A stretch of 64,000 bases of DNA from Mobilibacterium timonense (GTDB taxonomy: Bacteria; Bacillota; Clostridia; Peptostreptococcales; Anaerovoracaceae). The stretch spans positions 76,178 through 140,177 of the forward strand of contig NZ_FUHN01000007.1 in assembly GCF_900155555.1 (NCBI RefSeq), written 5' to 3'. The position numbers and the translations under genes are program-made. Below, in pieces: positions 25,107 through 33,371 of this stretch; within the stretch, counting starts at the first letter, position 1; every line of letters begins with the position of its first letter. Below the pieces are notes generated by a model, which made no database searches, was not told the DNA's origin, and saw only the letters and a list, made by a program, of their open reading frames with translations.

Positions 25107-26876
25107 ATGGATCAGGGTTTACAGAAAAAGAAGAAGATCATCGCAGTTGCGGCGGGCAGGGAGCCTGCGGATCTGGTGATGAAGAATGCGACTTTCGTAA
25201 ATGTGTTTACGGGGAAGCTGCAGGAAGGGGACATTGCTATCACTCAGGGGGTGATCGCAGGCATCGGCAGTTCCGCGGGTGCCGGCACGACCGGAGATGC
25301 CGTCAGCTACCACGGAAGGAGAGAGATAGACATGGCAGGAAGGGTGATATGCCCTGGCCTGATAGATGCACACATTCATCTGGAGAGTTCCCTGGTGGCG
25401 CCGGTGGAATTCGCGAAAGCGGTGATCCCACACGGTACCACCGCAGTTGTCACGGATCCCCACGAGATAGCCAACGTCATGGGCACCGCCGGGATCGACT
25501 ACATGATGGAAGCCACGAGGGGCCTGCCTCTTGACGTGTTTTTCATGCTCCCGTCCTGTGTTCCCGCCACGCCTATGGACGAATCGGGAGCACTGCTCAG
25601 CAGCAGTGACATCAAAAAATACTACAGAGATCCGAGAGTGCTGGGCCTGGCGGAGATGATGGACTTTTTCGGGGTGGTAAAGGAAGACGAACAGTGCCTT
25701 CTCAAGATCGACGACGCGGAGGTGTGTGGCAGGAAGATAGACGGCCATGCGCCGGGGCTTTCGGGAAAAGACCTGAACGCTTACGTCGCTGCCGGTATCT
25801 CCACCGACCACGAATGTGCGGATATTGACGAGGCCATTGCGAAGATAGAGCGGGGCCAGATGGTGATGATCCGGGAGGGCACGGCTGCTCACAACCTGGA
25901 TGCGCTGATCCCGCTGCTCACCTCAGGATATGCTGACAGGTGCATGTTCTGCTCGGATGACAAACACCCGTCGGATCTCCTGCACAAAGGGCATATTGAC
26001 GAGCTAATCAGGCGGTCGGTGGCCGCAGGAGCAGATCCGGTCCTCGCTATTAAGACGGGCAGCTTCAACGCAGCCAGACATTTCCAGCTAAACGACAGAG
26101 GGGCCGTCGCCCCGGGATATCTCGCAGACCTGACGGTGGTGGACGATCTTGAAGATCTCAACATAGTTCAGGTATACAAGAATGGACGGCTGGTGTTCGA
26201 TGAGGCCGGCAATGATGTGAGTGGATCGATCGGCGCGGGTCAGCTGGTGGATATCGTTCCACCGGCGATCAACAAAAGCCTGGACATTGCCGCTCATGAC
26301 ACATTCCGAAACCACTTTTTCCTGGAAAAAGACTTCCACGACAGCGGGACGAGGGCGGTCATCGGAACGGTGGACGGAGAGATAACGACGACACGCCAGG
26401 GCTTCTCCCAGAGTATACAGGTGGATAAGGATATCCTGAAGGTGGCCGTCATCGAGAGGCATCATGGCACCGGTCACGTGGGAATCGGATATCTCAATGG
26501 ATACGGGCTTCGATCCGGAGCGGTGGCCACGAGCTTTTCCCACGATTCTCACAATATCATCGTGGTGGGTACCAGCGACGGGGACATGGCACTTGCCGTC
26601 AACAGGCTCACGGAAAACCGCGGAGGCATCGTTGTGGAAAGCGGCGGAGAGATCCTGGGAGAGGTGAAGCTCGGGATCGCGGGGCTCATGTCGGACGAGT
26701 CCCTTGAGACTGTGGATCTGGAGCTTGAGACCGCAAGGACGGCTGCCAGGAGCCTCGGGGTGAACCCTGAGATCGACCCGTTCATGACCTTGAGTTTTCT
26801 CAGCCTGCCGGTGATACCGGAGCTGAGGATCACCACGAGGGGCGTTTTCGACGTAACTGAACAGAAATACATTTAA
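25107..26876 (+). CDS. ade: Adenine deaminase
   Basis: Converts adenine to hypoxanthine and ammonia for purine salvage. It is a metal-dependent amidohydrolase. The N-terminal barrel carries the metal site GLIDAHIHLESS, and DPHEIANVMG, IDGHAPGL and CSDDKHPSDL hold further metal and substrate residues. The C-terminal adenine-deaminase domain contains HHGTGHVGIGY and SHDSHNI. At 589 residues it is full length. I use ATG 25107 because AAGGG lies eight bases before it; a GTG at 25098 overlaps that site. It has a single-gene layout, 30 bases before an alcohol dehydrogenase. Confidence 0.95.
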   Translation: MDQGLQKKKKIIAVAAGREPADLVMKNATFVNVFTGKLQEGDIAITQGVIAGIGSSAGAGTTGDAVSYHGRREIDMAGRVICPGLIDAHIHLESSLVAPVEFAKAVIPHGTTAVVTDPHEIANVMGTAGIDYMMEATRGLPLDVFFMLPSCVPATPMDESGALLSSSDIKKYYRDPRVLGLAEMMDFFGVVKEDEQCLLKIDDAEVCGRKIDGHAPGLSGKDLNAYVAAGISTDHECADIDEAIAKIERGQMVMIREGTAAHNLDALIPLLTSGYADRCMFCSDDKHPSDLLHKGHIDELIRRSVAAGADPVLAIKTGSFNAARHFQLNDRGAVAPGYLADLTVVDDLEDLNIVQVYKNGRLVFDEAGNDVSGSIGAGQLVDIVPPAINKSLDIAAHDTFRNHFFLEKDFHDSGTRAVIGTVDGEITTTRQGFSQSIQVDKDILKVAVIERHHGTGHVGIGYLNGYGLRSGAVATSFSHDSHNIIVVGTSDGDMALAVNRLTENRGGIVVESGGEILGEVKLGIAGLMSDESLETVDLELETARTAARSLGVNPEIDPFMTLSFLSLPVIPELRITTRGVFDVTEQKYI

Positions 26877-26906
26877 CATATCATCTGAAAGAAAGAGGCG
26901 AATATC

Positions 26907-28088
26907 ATGGATGAGAAGAACAGACAGTTCGTATATTACATTCCGACTAAAGTCTATTTCGGGCCCGACCAGATCGGCCATCTCGGCGGGGAGCTGAAAA
27001 AATGGGGCAGCAGGGTCCTCCTGTGCTACGGCGGCGGTTCCATCAAGAGGAGCGGCCTGTACGACAGGATCGTGGAGTCGGTGAAGGACAGCGGCCTCGA
27101 GCTCTTTGAGCTCGGCGGGATCGCTCCGAACCCGAGGATCGACTCCGTGCGAAAGGGTGCGGAGATCTGCCGCCGGGAAAAAATAGATGTCGTCCTTGCG
27201 GCAGGTGGCGGCTCGGTCATCGACTGCGCCAAGTTCATCGCCTCCGCCACGTTTTACGACGGCGATGCCTGGGATCTCCTGTCGAAACAGGTGAGGACCG
27301 AAAAGTGCCTGCCAGTATTCTCCGTTCTGACCGCTGCGGCCACCGGGTCCGAGATGGATGCGGGAGGTGTCATCAGCAATCCCGAGACTCAGGATAAGCT
27401 GGGGGGAGGAGCGCCGGGGATGCTTCCTAAGGTCTCATTCCTTGATCCGACCGTGACATACTCGGTCTCCCCGAAGCAGACCGCCTGCGGCAGCGCTGAC
27501 ATTCTCTCTCATCTCTATGAGATCTATTTCGTTCCAGAGGGCGAGAGCATGTACATGCTGGACAGATTCATGGAGGGAATGATGAGGTCCGTGATCAAAT
27601 ACGCGCCGATCGCCCTCAAGGAGCCGGACAACTATGAGGCCAGGGAAAACCTCATGTGGACCAGCTCCTGGGCGATCAACGGTTTTGCCGGTGCCAAGCA
27701 GCAGTGCGACTGGAGCTGCCATCCGATCGAGCACGAGGTATCGGCGATCTACGACATCACCCACGGGCTGGGGCTCGCCATCATAACACCGAGGTGGATG
27801 AGGTACATACTTGATGAGACGACGGCCCCGAAGTTCAGGGAATACGGCGTGAACGTATTCGGGCTTGATTCGTCCATGGACACCATGGAGGCCGCGGAAA
27901 AGAGCATTTCCCTGACCGAGGACTTCCTGTTCGACGCGCTCGGGATACCGTCATCTTTCTCCGAGATAGGCATCGGAGACGAGAATATCCCGGTCATGGC
28001 GGAAAAAGCCTGCGGAGGCGACGTGCTGTACGGCTACAGGCCGCTGAAAAAGGACGACATAGAGAAAATACTGAGAGCGTGCCTGTAG
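26907..28088 (+). CDS. Iron-containing alcohol dehydrogenase (butanol dehydrogenase-like)
   Basis: A 393-residue group III, iron- or zinc-dependent alcohol dehydrogenase closest to the YqhD/BdhA butanol dehydrogenases that reduce aldehydes with NADPH. The GGGS nucleotide motif is in AAGGGSVIDCAKF. Metal ligands are expected in GSADILSHLYE, HPIEHEVSA and THGLGLAI. The start PTKVYFG and end GYRPLKKDDIEKIL are typical. It lies 30 bases after ade and may be cotranscribed, though the functions are unrelated. AAGAGGCG is the ribosome site. Confidence 0.9.
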   Translation: MDEKNRQFVYYIPTKVYFGPDQIGHLGGELKKWGSRVLLCYGGGSIKRSGLYDRIVESVKDSGLELFELGGIAPNPRIDSVRKGAEICRREKIDVVLAAGGGSVIDCAKFIASATFYDGDAWDLLSKQVRTEKCLPVFSVLTAAATGSEMDAGGVISNPETQDKLGGGAPGMLPKVSFLDPTVTYSVSPKQTACGSADILSHLYEIYFVPEGESMYMLDRFMEGMMRSVIKYAPIALKEPDNYEARENLMWTSSWAINGFAGAKQQCDWSCHPIEHEVSAIYDITHGLGLAIITPRWMRYILDETTAPKFREYGVNVFGLDSSMDTMEAAEKSISLTEDFLFDALGIPSSFSEIGIGDENIPVMAEKACGGDVLYGYRPLKKDDIEKILRACL

Positions 28089-28177
28089 GCTGCAGCGCTC
28101 TTTTGAATTGAGATATCTTACTAGATGCGCCGGGAAAAGGTTCCTGCACTCTGGATGTGTCAGCGAGGGGTGACGAC

Positions 28178-28333
28178 ATGAATGAGATAAGTACGGGTAT
28201 GTCAGGACGGGAGCACCAACTGCAGGCGCAGTGCCGGCAATATTATGACCTGATAGATGGAGGGATCTGTTTTGTTCTGCCGGATGAAACGGAACGGATC
28301 GTTTTTGCAAACGAGACAAATGATCAGACTTAG
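28178..28333 (+). pseudogene. N-terminal stub of a PAS-domain signalling protein
   Basis: A 51-codon frame with a good GAGGGG ribosome site reads QYYDLIDGGICFVLPDE and then TERIVFANE. This is the opening of a PAS domain of the kind that precedes GGDEF or EAL output domains. The frame stops at 28331-28333 and no PAS core or output domain follows. The metallo-hydrolase gene begins inside its last codons in another frame. It looks like a deletion junction. Confidence 0.6.
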
Positions 28334-28889
28334 ATACGGAAATACTAATACTTTTTTCATTGAAGGCAGTCATGGGGGCATTCTCTTCGACACCGATTAT
28401 GCCGGCACGCTGCATGATTTTTATAAGGCGGTGAAGAAGGCTGAGATACAGGTCAGGGATATAAGGTTTGTCCTGGCATCTCATTATCATCCGGATCATA
28501 TGGGACTGATAGGAGACCTCCAGAGACAAGGGGTACGGCTTCTATTAATGGACATACAGAAAGACTATGTCCATGCGTCGGATCACATCTTCGAAAGGGA
28601 GAAGTCACCTTTTACGCCGGTGGATGAGGACTATGCAACCGTTATATCATGCCTGGAAAGCAGGGACTTTCTTCATGAAATGGGCATTGAGGGGGAGGTC
28701 CTCCATACCCCGAGCCACAGTGAAGACAGCGTTTCACTGATACTGGACAGCGGGGAATGTTTCCTTGGAGACATCACCCCGTTTGAACTTATCGAAGGAT
28801 ACGAGGACAACAGGGCTCTGAAGAATGACTGGGAACTGATCAATTCATATCGGCCGAGGAAATTCTTCTACGCTCACGGACCCGAGTAA
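28320..28889 (+). CDS. Metallo-beta-lactamase-fold hydrolase
   Basis: A 189-residue MBL-fold protein. The zinc motif SHYHPDHMG (His55, His57, Asp59, His60) is intact, a further His lies in LHTPSHSEDS, and the Asp in CFLGDITP completes the site. The C-terminal His is in FFYAHGPE. The substrate is unknown. The frame is open from ATG 28257, but those codons overlap the PAS stub in another frame and look non-native, so ATG 28320 (IRLRYGNTNTFFIEG) is preferred. No strong ribosome site precedes it, so translation may depend on coupling to the stub. Confidence 0.8.
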   Translation: MIRLRYGNTNTFFIEGSHGGILFDTDYAGTLHDFYKAVKKAEIQVRDIRFVLASHYHPDHMGLIGDLQRQGVRLLLMDIQKDYVHASDHIFEREKSPFTPVDEDYATVISCLESRDFLHEMGIEGEVLHTPSHSEDSVSLILDSGECFLGDITPFELIEGYEDNRALKNDWELINSYRPRKFFYAHGPE

Positions 28890-29017
28890 AATACTTGAGA
28901 CGGCAAGAGGGATCCTGTGAAATGCAGCAAATGAGCTTTTTCGGGTGATTCTCGCTTTATGTCCTGTTCTCGGACAGGCTTTTTTCTTATTCTGTCGATG
29001 AAAGGAGGGATGCAGTT

Positions 29018-29701
29018 ATGGATCAGATAAAAACAGGAGCTTTTCTGAAGGCATTGCGCAGGGAGAAAAACCTCACGCAGGAGGACCTGGCCGAAGAGCT
29101 TAATGTTTCTTCCAAGACTGTTTCCCGGTGGGAGACCGGGAGAAATCTGCCGGACATCAGCCTGTTGGTGTGCCTTGCAGCGTTTTACCACGTCAGCATT
29201 CCTGAGATCATCGATGGAGAAAGGAAAAGTGATGTCATGAGACAGGAAACCAGGGAGACCGCCGTCAAAATGGCGGAGTACAGCAAGAAGGAGTCTGCTG
29301 CAAAAAAACAGAAGACCGCTGGAGTTATGCTCGCGGCCTTCGGGGTGTTCATCATTATTTCAGCGTTAGGTATCTTCCCGGCGGACAGCAGCTGGGGCGG
29401 GATATATTCAATACTTGGAGGTGTGATCCTGATAGCAGGACTGGCAGTTTTACTGAGGTCAATAATGGTAAAAAGACACGTCAGGATCCTGGCATGTGTC
29501 ATATGTGCAGTCATTCTCGCCGGGGCATTCGCCGTCAGCGATTACGTCGCAGTGACCCGGTTCAACCAGGTCCCGCGTTTTTCCTATGAAAAGGAATGGT
29601 CCTCGGAACACCCGGATCAGGTGATATATAAAACACTGTTTTTCACCGCGGTCCAGAAGCACCGCGACACCGTACAGGAGAAAGTTGAGATCGTAAAATG
29701 A
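29018..29701 (+). CDS. XRE-family regulator with membrane-spanning C-terminus
   Basis: A 227-residue protein with an N-terminal Cro/C1-type helix-turn-helix (about 8-62; LTQEDLAEELNVSSKTVSRWE). A charged linker follows, then three hydrophobic segments (about 99-118, 126-146 and 152-172) and a short outer tail. Many Clostridia carry such membrane-tethered XRE proteins, probably sensing envelope state, with no fixed target. AAAGGAGG lies upstream of the ATG. The last 4 bases overlap the phosphoesterase gene (ATGA), so the two are translated together. Confidence 0.85.
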   Translation: MDQIKTGAFLKALRREKNLTQEDLAEELNVSSKTVSRWETGRNLPDISLLVCLAAFYHVSIPEIIDGERKSDVMRQETRETAVKMAEYSKKESAAKKQKTAGVMLAAFGVFIIISALGIFPADSSWGGIYSILGGVILIAGLAVLLRSIMVKRHVRILACVICAVILAGAFAVSDYVAVTRFNQVPRFSYEKEWSSEHPDQVIYKTLFFTAVQKHRDTVQEKVEIVK

Positions 29702-30450
29702 AGGTATTGATAATTCCGGACGTCCACCTCAAGCCTTGGATGTTCAGGGACGCAGAAAGGATATTCCTGGAGAAGAAGGCAGACAGGGCGATATGTCTCG
29801 GGGATCTCCTGGATGACTGGGGATGTGAGTACGATGACCAGCTGTACTGGGACACGATGGATGCGGCCGTGGACTTTGCCACCCGCTACCCAGACACATT
29901 GTGGTGCCACGGGAACCACGACCTTGCATACGTCTGGAATACCTGGGTCTCTGGAACATCCTCGGATCCGCTTGCGAGGCAGGCGGCGGGCAATGGACTG
30001 AAGGATCTCTTCAGCGCCATTCCTGACGGTAACCTCGCATACGTCCACAGGATCGATAACGTTCTTTTTTCCCACGGGGGGATCTCCCGGAGATTCGTGA
30101 AGAAGCGGGTGGACGAAAGCCTGGAAGAGGACGTGGACGATGTCATTTCTAAGATCAACAAAATGAAGCTGGAGGACATGTGGGGAGACGATTCCCCGCT
30201 ATGGCTCCGGCCCCAGAGAGAGTTCGCGCGCTACCCGGTCGAGATGTACCGGGATGACATGCTCCAGGTGGTGGGGCATTCGCCAATGAAAGAGATCACA
30301 CGGGAAAACAACCTGCTGTCCTGCGATGTCTTCTCACTGGACTGGGAGCGGCAACCACTTGGGACGCAGGAGTTCTGCCTTCTGGATACTGTTACGTGGG
30401 AGTGGGAGGGAGTAGGTGACCAGGAGTCAGAAAACCAGAGTTTCGAATAG
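29698..30450 (+). CDS. Calcineurin-like metallophosphoesterase
   Basis: A 250-residue phosphoesterase with all family motifs: DVH (residues 8-10), GDLLDDWG, GNHDLAY, then HGGIS and VGHSPMKE for the two-metal centre. The substrate is unknown; it could be a nucleotide, a protein phosphate or a dinucleotide. It is coupled by an ATGA overlap to the membrane-bound XRE regulator. Its last 24 bases overlap the 3' end of the convergent Fic gene, so the two transcripts are antisense at their ends. Confidence 0.9.
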   Translation: MKVLIIPDVHLKPWMFRDAERIFLEKKADRAICLGDLLDDWGCEYDDQLYWDTMDAAVDFATRYPDTLWCHGNHDLAYVWNTWVSGTSSDPLARQAAGNGLKDLFSAIPDGNLAYVHRIDNVLFSHGGISRRFVKKRVDESLEEDVDDVISKINKMKLEDMWGDDSPLWLRPQREFARYPVEMYRDDMLQVVGHSPMKEITRENNLLSCDVFSLDWERQPLGTQEFCLLDTVTWEWEGVGDQESENQSFE

Positions 30451-31341
30451 CTCCAGCAGCCTCCGGAACGTATCCTGGCCATCGAGGCAGGTGCCTTCCA
30501 GGTATCCTCTTTCATGATCCCATTCTGACAGTCCACGGTAGTAATAGAGCTTTTTGCTGTCTTCGATTATAAACGGAACCACATTCCACTTGAGGCACTC
30601 TTTCAATGCGACAAGGCGGCCGACACGCCCGTTCCCAGCCTGAAATGGGTGTATTTTTTCGAACTCCGCGTGAAATGCGATGATGTCATATATAGTGACG
30701 CTTTCTCTGGAGTTGTAGGCGCGGAGAAGATCGTTCATCTTTCCCGGGACGTCATTGGGTCTGGTGGTCTCGTGTCCACCGACAACGTTTGGCCTGCGTT
30801 TGTAGTCTCCCACAGCAAACCAGGACAGGGATGCATCCTGCGTATCGTGCTTCAGGATGTAGTGCAGTTCCTTGATGATCTCCTCGGTCAGGATATCTTC
30901 GGCATGGTCGATGCAGAAGTCAATTGCCCTGAAGTGATGTACAGTCTCCAGAATGTCATCGACAGGTATTCCGTCTTCTGCGTCAATGGTGCTGGTCTCG
31001 AAGATCAGCCTTGTCTGCTCTTCGGAAAGTGCGCTGCCCTCCATATGGTTGGAATTGTATGTCATCCTGACCTGGAGCTCGTGGTAGAGGCCTCCGGAGA
31101 TCCCTGCGCTTTTCTCATCACGAAGGACCTGCAATACCGGGTTTTCTGAAATGACACGAAAAAGCTCACTGGCATCGCAGTTAAGAAAAGCTGCGATCTT
31201 GTTCAGAGTCTTCTGAGAAAGCCTTTCGCCCTTGCTGATCCTGGCAACAGTTCTTGAAGACAGCCCAAGTTCTCTGGTGAGATCGACACGGCTTTTTCCA
31301 GACTCTGCAAGCTTATTTTCCAAGCCCTCATACGAATACAT
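30427..31341 (-). CDS. Fic-domain protein with N-terminal XRE helix-turn-helix
   Basis: A 304-residue fusion. Residues 1-60 form a Cro/C1-type helix-turn-helix (RVDLTRELGLSSRTVARISKGE) and the rest is a Fic fold. The Fic core HPFQAGNGRVGR (231-242) is complete, with the catalytic His and phosphate-binding residues. Such proteins usually transfer AMP to hydroxyls of target proteins. Upstream, SNHMEG (97-102) fits the inhibitory [S/T]xxxE[G/N] motif of class II Fic proteins, whose Glu blocks the active site. No separate antitoxin gene is seen beside it. It may regulate its own promoter through the helix-turn-helix. Confidence 0.92.
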   Translation of the reverse strand: MYSYEGLENKLAESGKSRVDLTRELGLSSRTVARISKGERLSQKTLNKIAAFLNCDASELFRVISENPVLQVLRDEKSAGISGGLYHELQVRMTYNSNHMEGSALSEEQTRLIFETSTIDAEDGIPVDDILETVHHFRAIDFCIDHAEDILTEEIIKELHYILKHDTQDASLSWFAVGDYKRRPNVVGGHETTRPNDVPGKMNDLLRAYNSRESVTIYDIIAFHAEFEKIHPFQAGNGRVGRLVALKECLKWNVVPFIIEDSKKLYYYRGLSEWDHERGYLEGTCLDGQDTFRRLLELFETLVF

Positions 31342-31453
31342 GCTTCACCTCCGGACACAAATCTTTACATAATGATACCTGAAATCAGGAAAAAAGTAAA
31401 GATTTCAGCTCTTCCTGCTCCGGAAAAGTAAAGGTCTGTCGTCCTGGCATGAT

Positions 31454-32143
31454 CTACTCCGGGTCGTGGGCCGTGTGACCGCTGGCCAGCTCGAAGTGGC
31501 ACTTTACGATGCCCAGGTCTGTCTTCGAGAAAAAGCCCCTGCCGTTGACCCTTGCCGTGAGGTCTTTTCCATCCCAGGAGATCAGGAACTTCTGCTGGTT
31601 CACCGCGGTAGGGGCCAGGAGAGCGCCCTCCATGCCTGCCCTGAACCAGTCAGGCATCTCACCGGCGACCTTGCACAGCTGTTCTATCGCCTTTGTTTTA
31701 CGGGTGACACCCTGGTTTTCGCCGTATCCCAGGGAGACCACGATCACCTGTTTCTCTCCGCGGTCTATTTCTGCGTGGCTCTTTCCGTGGGTCAATCCCA
31801 CCCAGCAGCTGTTCAAACCGAGGCTCTGGGCCAGCAGGACGATCTTCTCACCGTAATATCCGGCCTTTTCCTCCAGGTCAGCCGACTTCTTTCCGACGAT
31901 CGCCAGGTAATTCCTCACGCCGGTGAATTTTCCGTAGTGGGCCATCGCGGAATCGAAGCACTCCGGCTCGTCAAAGAAGAGCTGCATGTGGAGGCCGCTC
32001 TCACGGTTCAGCCGTGCCATCTCTGTCAGCAGCTGCTCGCGGATATCCTGAGGGATCGGCCGGTCCGTATACTGGCGCACGCTGTGGCGTTTTTTCATGA
32101 GCTCTATGATCTCTGATCTCTCCATGTTTTCGATGTTTTCCAT
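31454..32143 (-). CDS. Nitroreductase-family protein (TM1586-like)
   Basis: A 229-residue flavin-dependent oxidoreductase-like protein. The start RHSVRQYTDRPIP is the FMN-binding opening of the nitroreductase fold. The middle GLNSCWVGLTHG and the late LLAPTAVNQQ repeat motifs seen in the two-lobed TM1586 group. The natural substrate is unknown. The start is ATG 32143 with GGAG upstream; the open frame to 32329 is upstream non-coding sequence. It is divergent from a marR gene 212 bases away, and MarR proteins often control such neighbours. Confidence 0.88.
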   Translation of the reverse strand: MENIENMERSEIIELMKKRHSVRQYTDRPIPQDIREQLLTEMARLNRESGLHMQLFFDEPECFDSAMAHYGKFTGVRNYLAIVGKKSADLEEKAGYYGEKIVLLAQSLGLNSCWVGLTHGKSHAEIDRGEKQVIVVSLGYGENQGVTRKTKAIEQLCKVAGEMPDWFRAGMEGALLAPTAVNQQKFLISWDGKDLTARVNGRGFFSKTDLGIVKCHFELASGHTAHDPE

Positions 32144-32288
32144 ATCTATCGTCTCCTTTATGTATCCGTTCATCTGTTTATGTGCTTGAACAAATTGTAG
32201 CAAATAAAAACGAAGATAACACATCCGTAAAGAAAGTCGAGACGGAGTCTTGCTTGAGCACCGTGATGTCTGCCTGGATACAAAGATA

Positions 32289-32330
32289 TTGACAAAACAA
32301 TATTTCGGAATAAAACGTTGACAAAACAAT
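32289..32330 (+). promoter_or_regulatory. 13-base direct repeat in the marR/nitroreductase divergent region
   Basis: TTGACAAAACAAT occurs at 32289-32301 and again at 32318-32330, 29 bases apart centre to centre, just before the marR ribosome site. Each copy contains a consensus -35 TTGACA. The first, with TAAAAC 16 bases on, could be the marR promoter. The second would then overlap the start of transcription and may be an operator. The pair is a candidate binding site for the adjacent MarR protein. Confidence 0.5.
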
Positions 32331-32355
32331 TTCTCGCAGGAGGGAAGAGCCGATA

Positions 32356-32829
32356 ATGGATGGGAGATTCGAGAAGTTCACGAGCGACATTGGCAGGTTG
32401 TACCGCTGTATACAGAAGATAAAGAAGCTGGAAATGGAGGAGTTCGGACTCAAAGGCAGGACGGTGATGTGCCTTTTTTACCTCTATCAGCAGGAGGAAG
32501 GCATGACCGTTTCGGAGCTGTCCCAGAAGGCGGACGAGGACATGGCGTCTGTATCAAGGGCGGTGCAGGATCTGAGGGACCACGGTATGGCGGAGTTTGA
32601 AACGCATGGAAAAGGCAATAAATACCGTGCCAGGGTGGTACTCACGGAGAAGGGGCGGGAGACCGCAGCTTCCGTGAACAGGAAAGCCGCAAAGGCCGTA
32701 GAGACTGGAGGGTCGGAGCTGAACGAACGGGAAAGAGTCCTTTTTTACAGGATGATGGGCTCCATCGCGGAAAACCTCGAGGCATATACGGAAGAGATGG
32801 AGAGAGAAAGAGAAGGAAAGAGATCATGA
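32356..32829 (+). CDS. MarR-family transcriptional regulator
   Basis: A 157-residue winged-helix repressor. The recognition region is MTVSELSQKADEDMASVSRAVQDL split across helices 3-4, with the wing at KGNKYRARVVLTEKG. MarR proteins typically repress themselves and a nearby gene and are released by small phenolic or oxidising compounds. GGAGGG precedes the ATG. It overlaps the next gene by 4 bases (ATGA), a truncated alcohol dehydrogenase, and faces the divergent nitroreductase. Confidence 0.9.
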   Translation: MDGRFEKFTSDIGRLYRCIQKIKKLEMEEFGLKGRTVMCLFYLYQQEEGMTVSELSQKADEDMASVSRAVQDLRDHGMAEFETHGKGNKYRARVVLTEKGRETAASVNRKAAKAVETGGSELNERERVLFYRMMGSIAENLEAYTEEMEREREGKRS

Positions 32830-33248
32830 ACGTTTTATATAAGGCGTATTGCAGGACGTACCAGACTATACTCAGGATGGCTCTACCCGCGCTTCCGTAC
32901 AGGACTCCAGAGATCCTCAGGTCTGCCGGAGAGATCCTCAGGTCTGCCGGAGAGATCCCGGGGCTGCTGGGAAAAAACGCCCCTGGCCGGGCTCTCATAG
33001 TCACCGACAGGGGGTGTGTGCAGGCGGGGCTGCTGAAGATCCTCACGGACGCCCTTAAGGAAGGAGACCAGCAGTATACCGTATTTGACGGTGTGGTCTC
33101 GAATCCCACGACAGATACTGTGGATCAGGCTCTCGGCAAGTTCACCCGGGAAAAGTGCGTTTCGCTCATCGGGCTCGGCGGAGGGTCCTCCATGGACTGC
33201 GCTAAGGCTGTAGGAGCCAGGATCGCCAGCAGATATCCATCGCGATGA
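32826..33248 (+). pseudogene. Truncated iron-containing alcohol dehydrogenase
   Basis: The 140-codon frame matches only the N-terminal nucleotide-binding part of iron-dependent alcohol dehydrogenases, which are normally about 380-400 residues. It has KNAPGRALIVTD, VVSNPTTDTVDQAL and the GGGSS motif in LIGLGGGSSMDCAKAVGARIA, then stops at ASRYPSR. The metal-binding half is missing, so it cannot be an active dehydrogenase. A 21-base tandem duplication (32911-32952) also inserts a second copy of EILRSAG. It is translationally coupled to marR, which suggests the full gene was once a MarR target. Confidence 0.8.
32911..32952 (+). repeat. 21-base in-frame tandem duplication in the truncated dehydrogenase
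   Basis: AGATCCTCAGGTCTGCCGGAG occurs twice in direct succession (32911-32931 and 32932-32952) with no difference. A third partial copy (AGATCC) follows. It adds seven residues in frame and looks recent. Confidence 0.9.
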
Positions 33249-33286
33249 AGGCAGACCGGTCTGAAAATAATGCATCGGCGGATAAA

Positions 33287-33322
33287 AAAACAGCGGCGGG
33301 ATCTTAGTCCTTCCGCTGTTTT
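33287..33322. terminator. Bidirectional terminator
   Basis: AAAACAGCGG (33287-33296) pairs perfectly with CCGCTGTTTT (33313-33322) around a 16-base loop, between the convergent dehydrogenase stub and phosphatase-family gene. Confidence 0.75.
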
Positions 33323-33371
33323 AAACTGCCGTAATTTCATTTCGACGGGTGGGCTCAGATCATGCCGTGCA

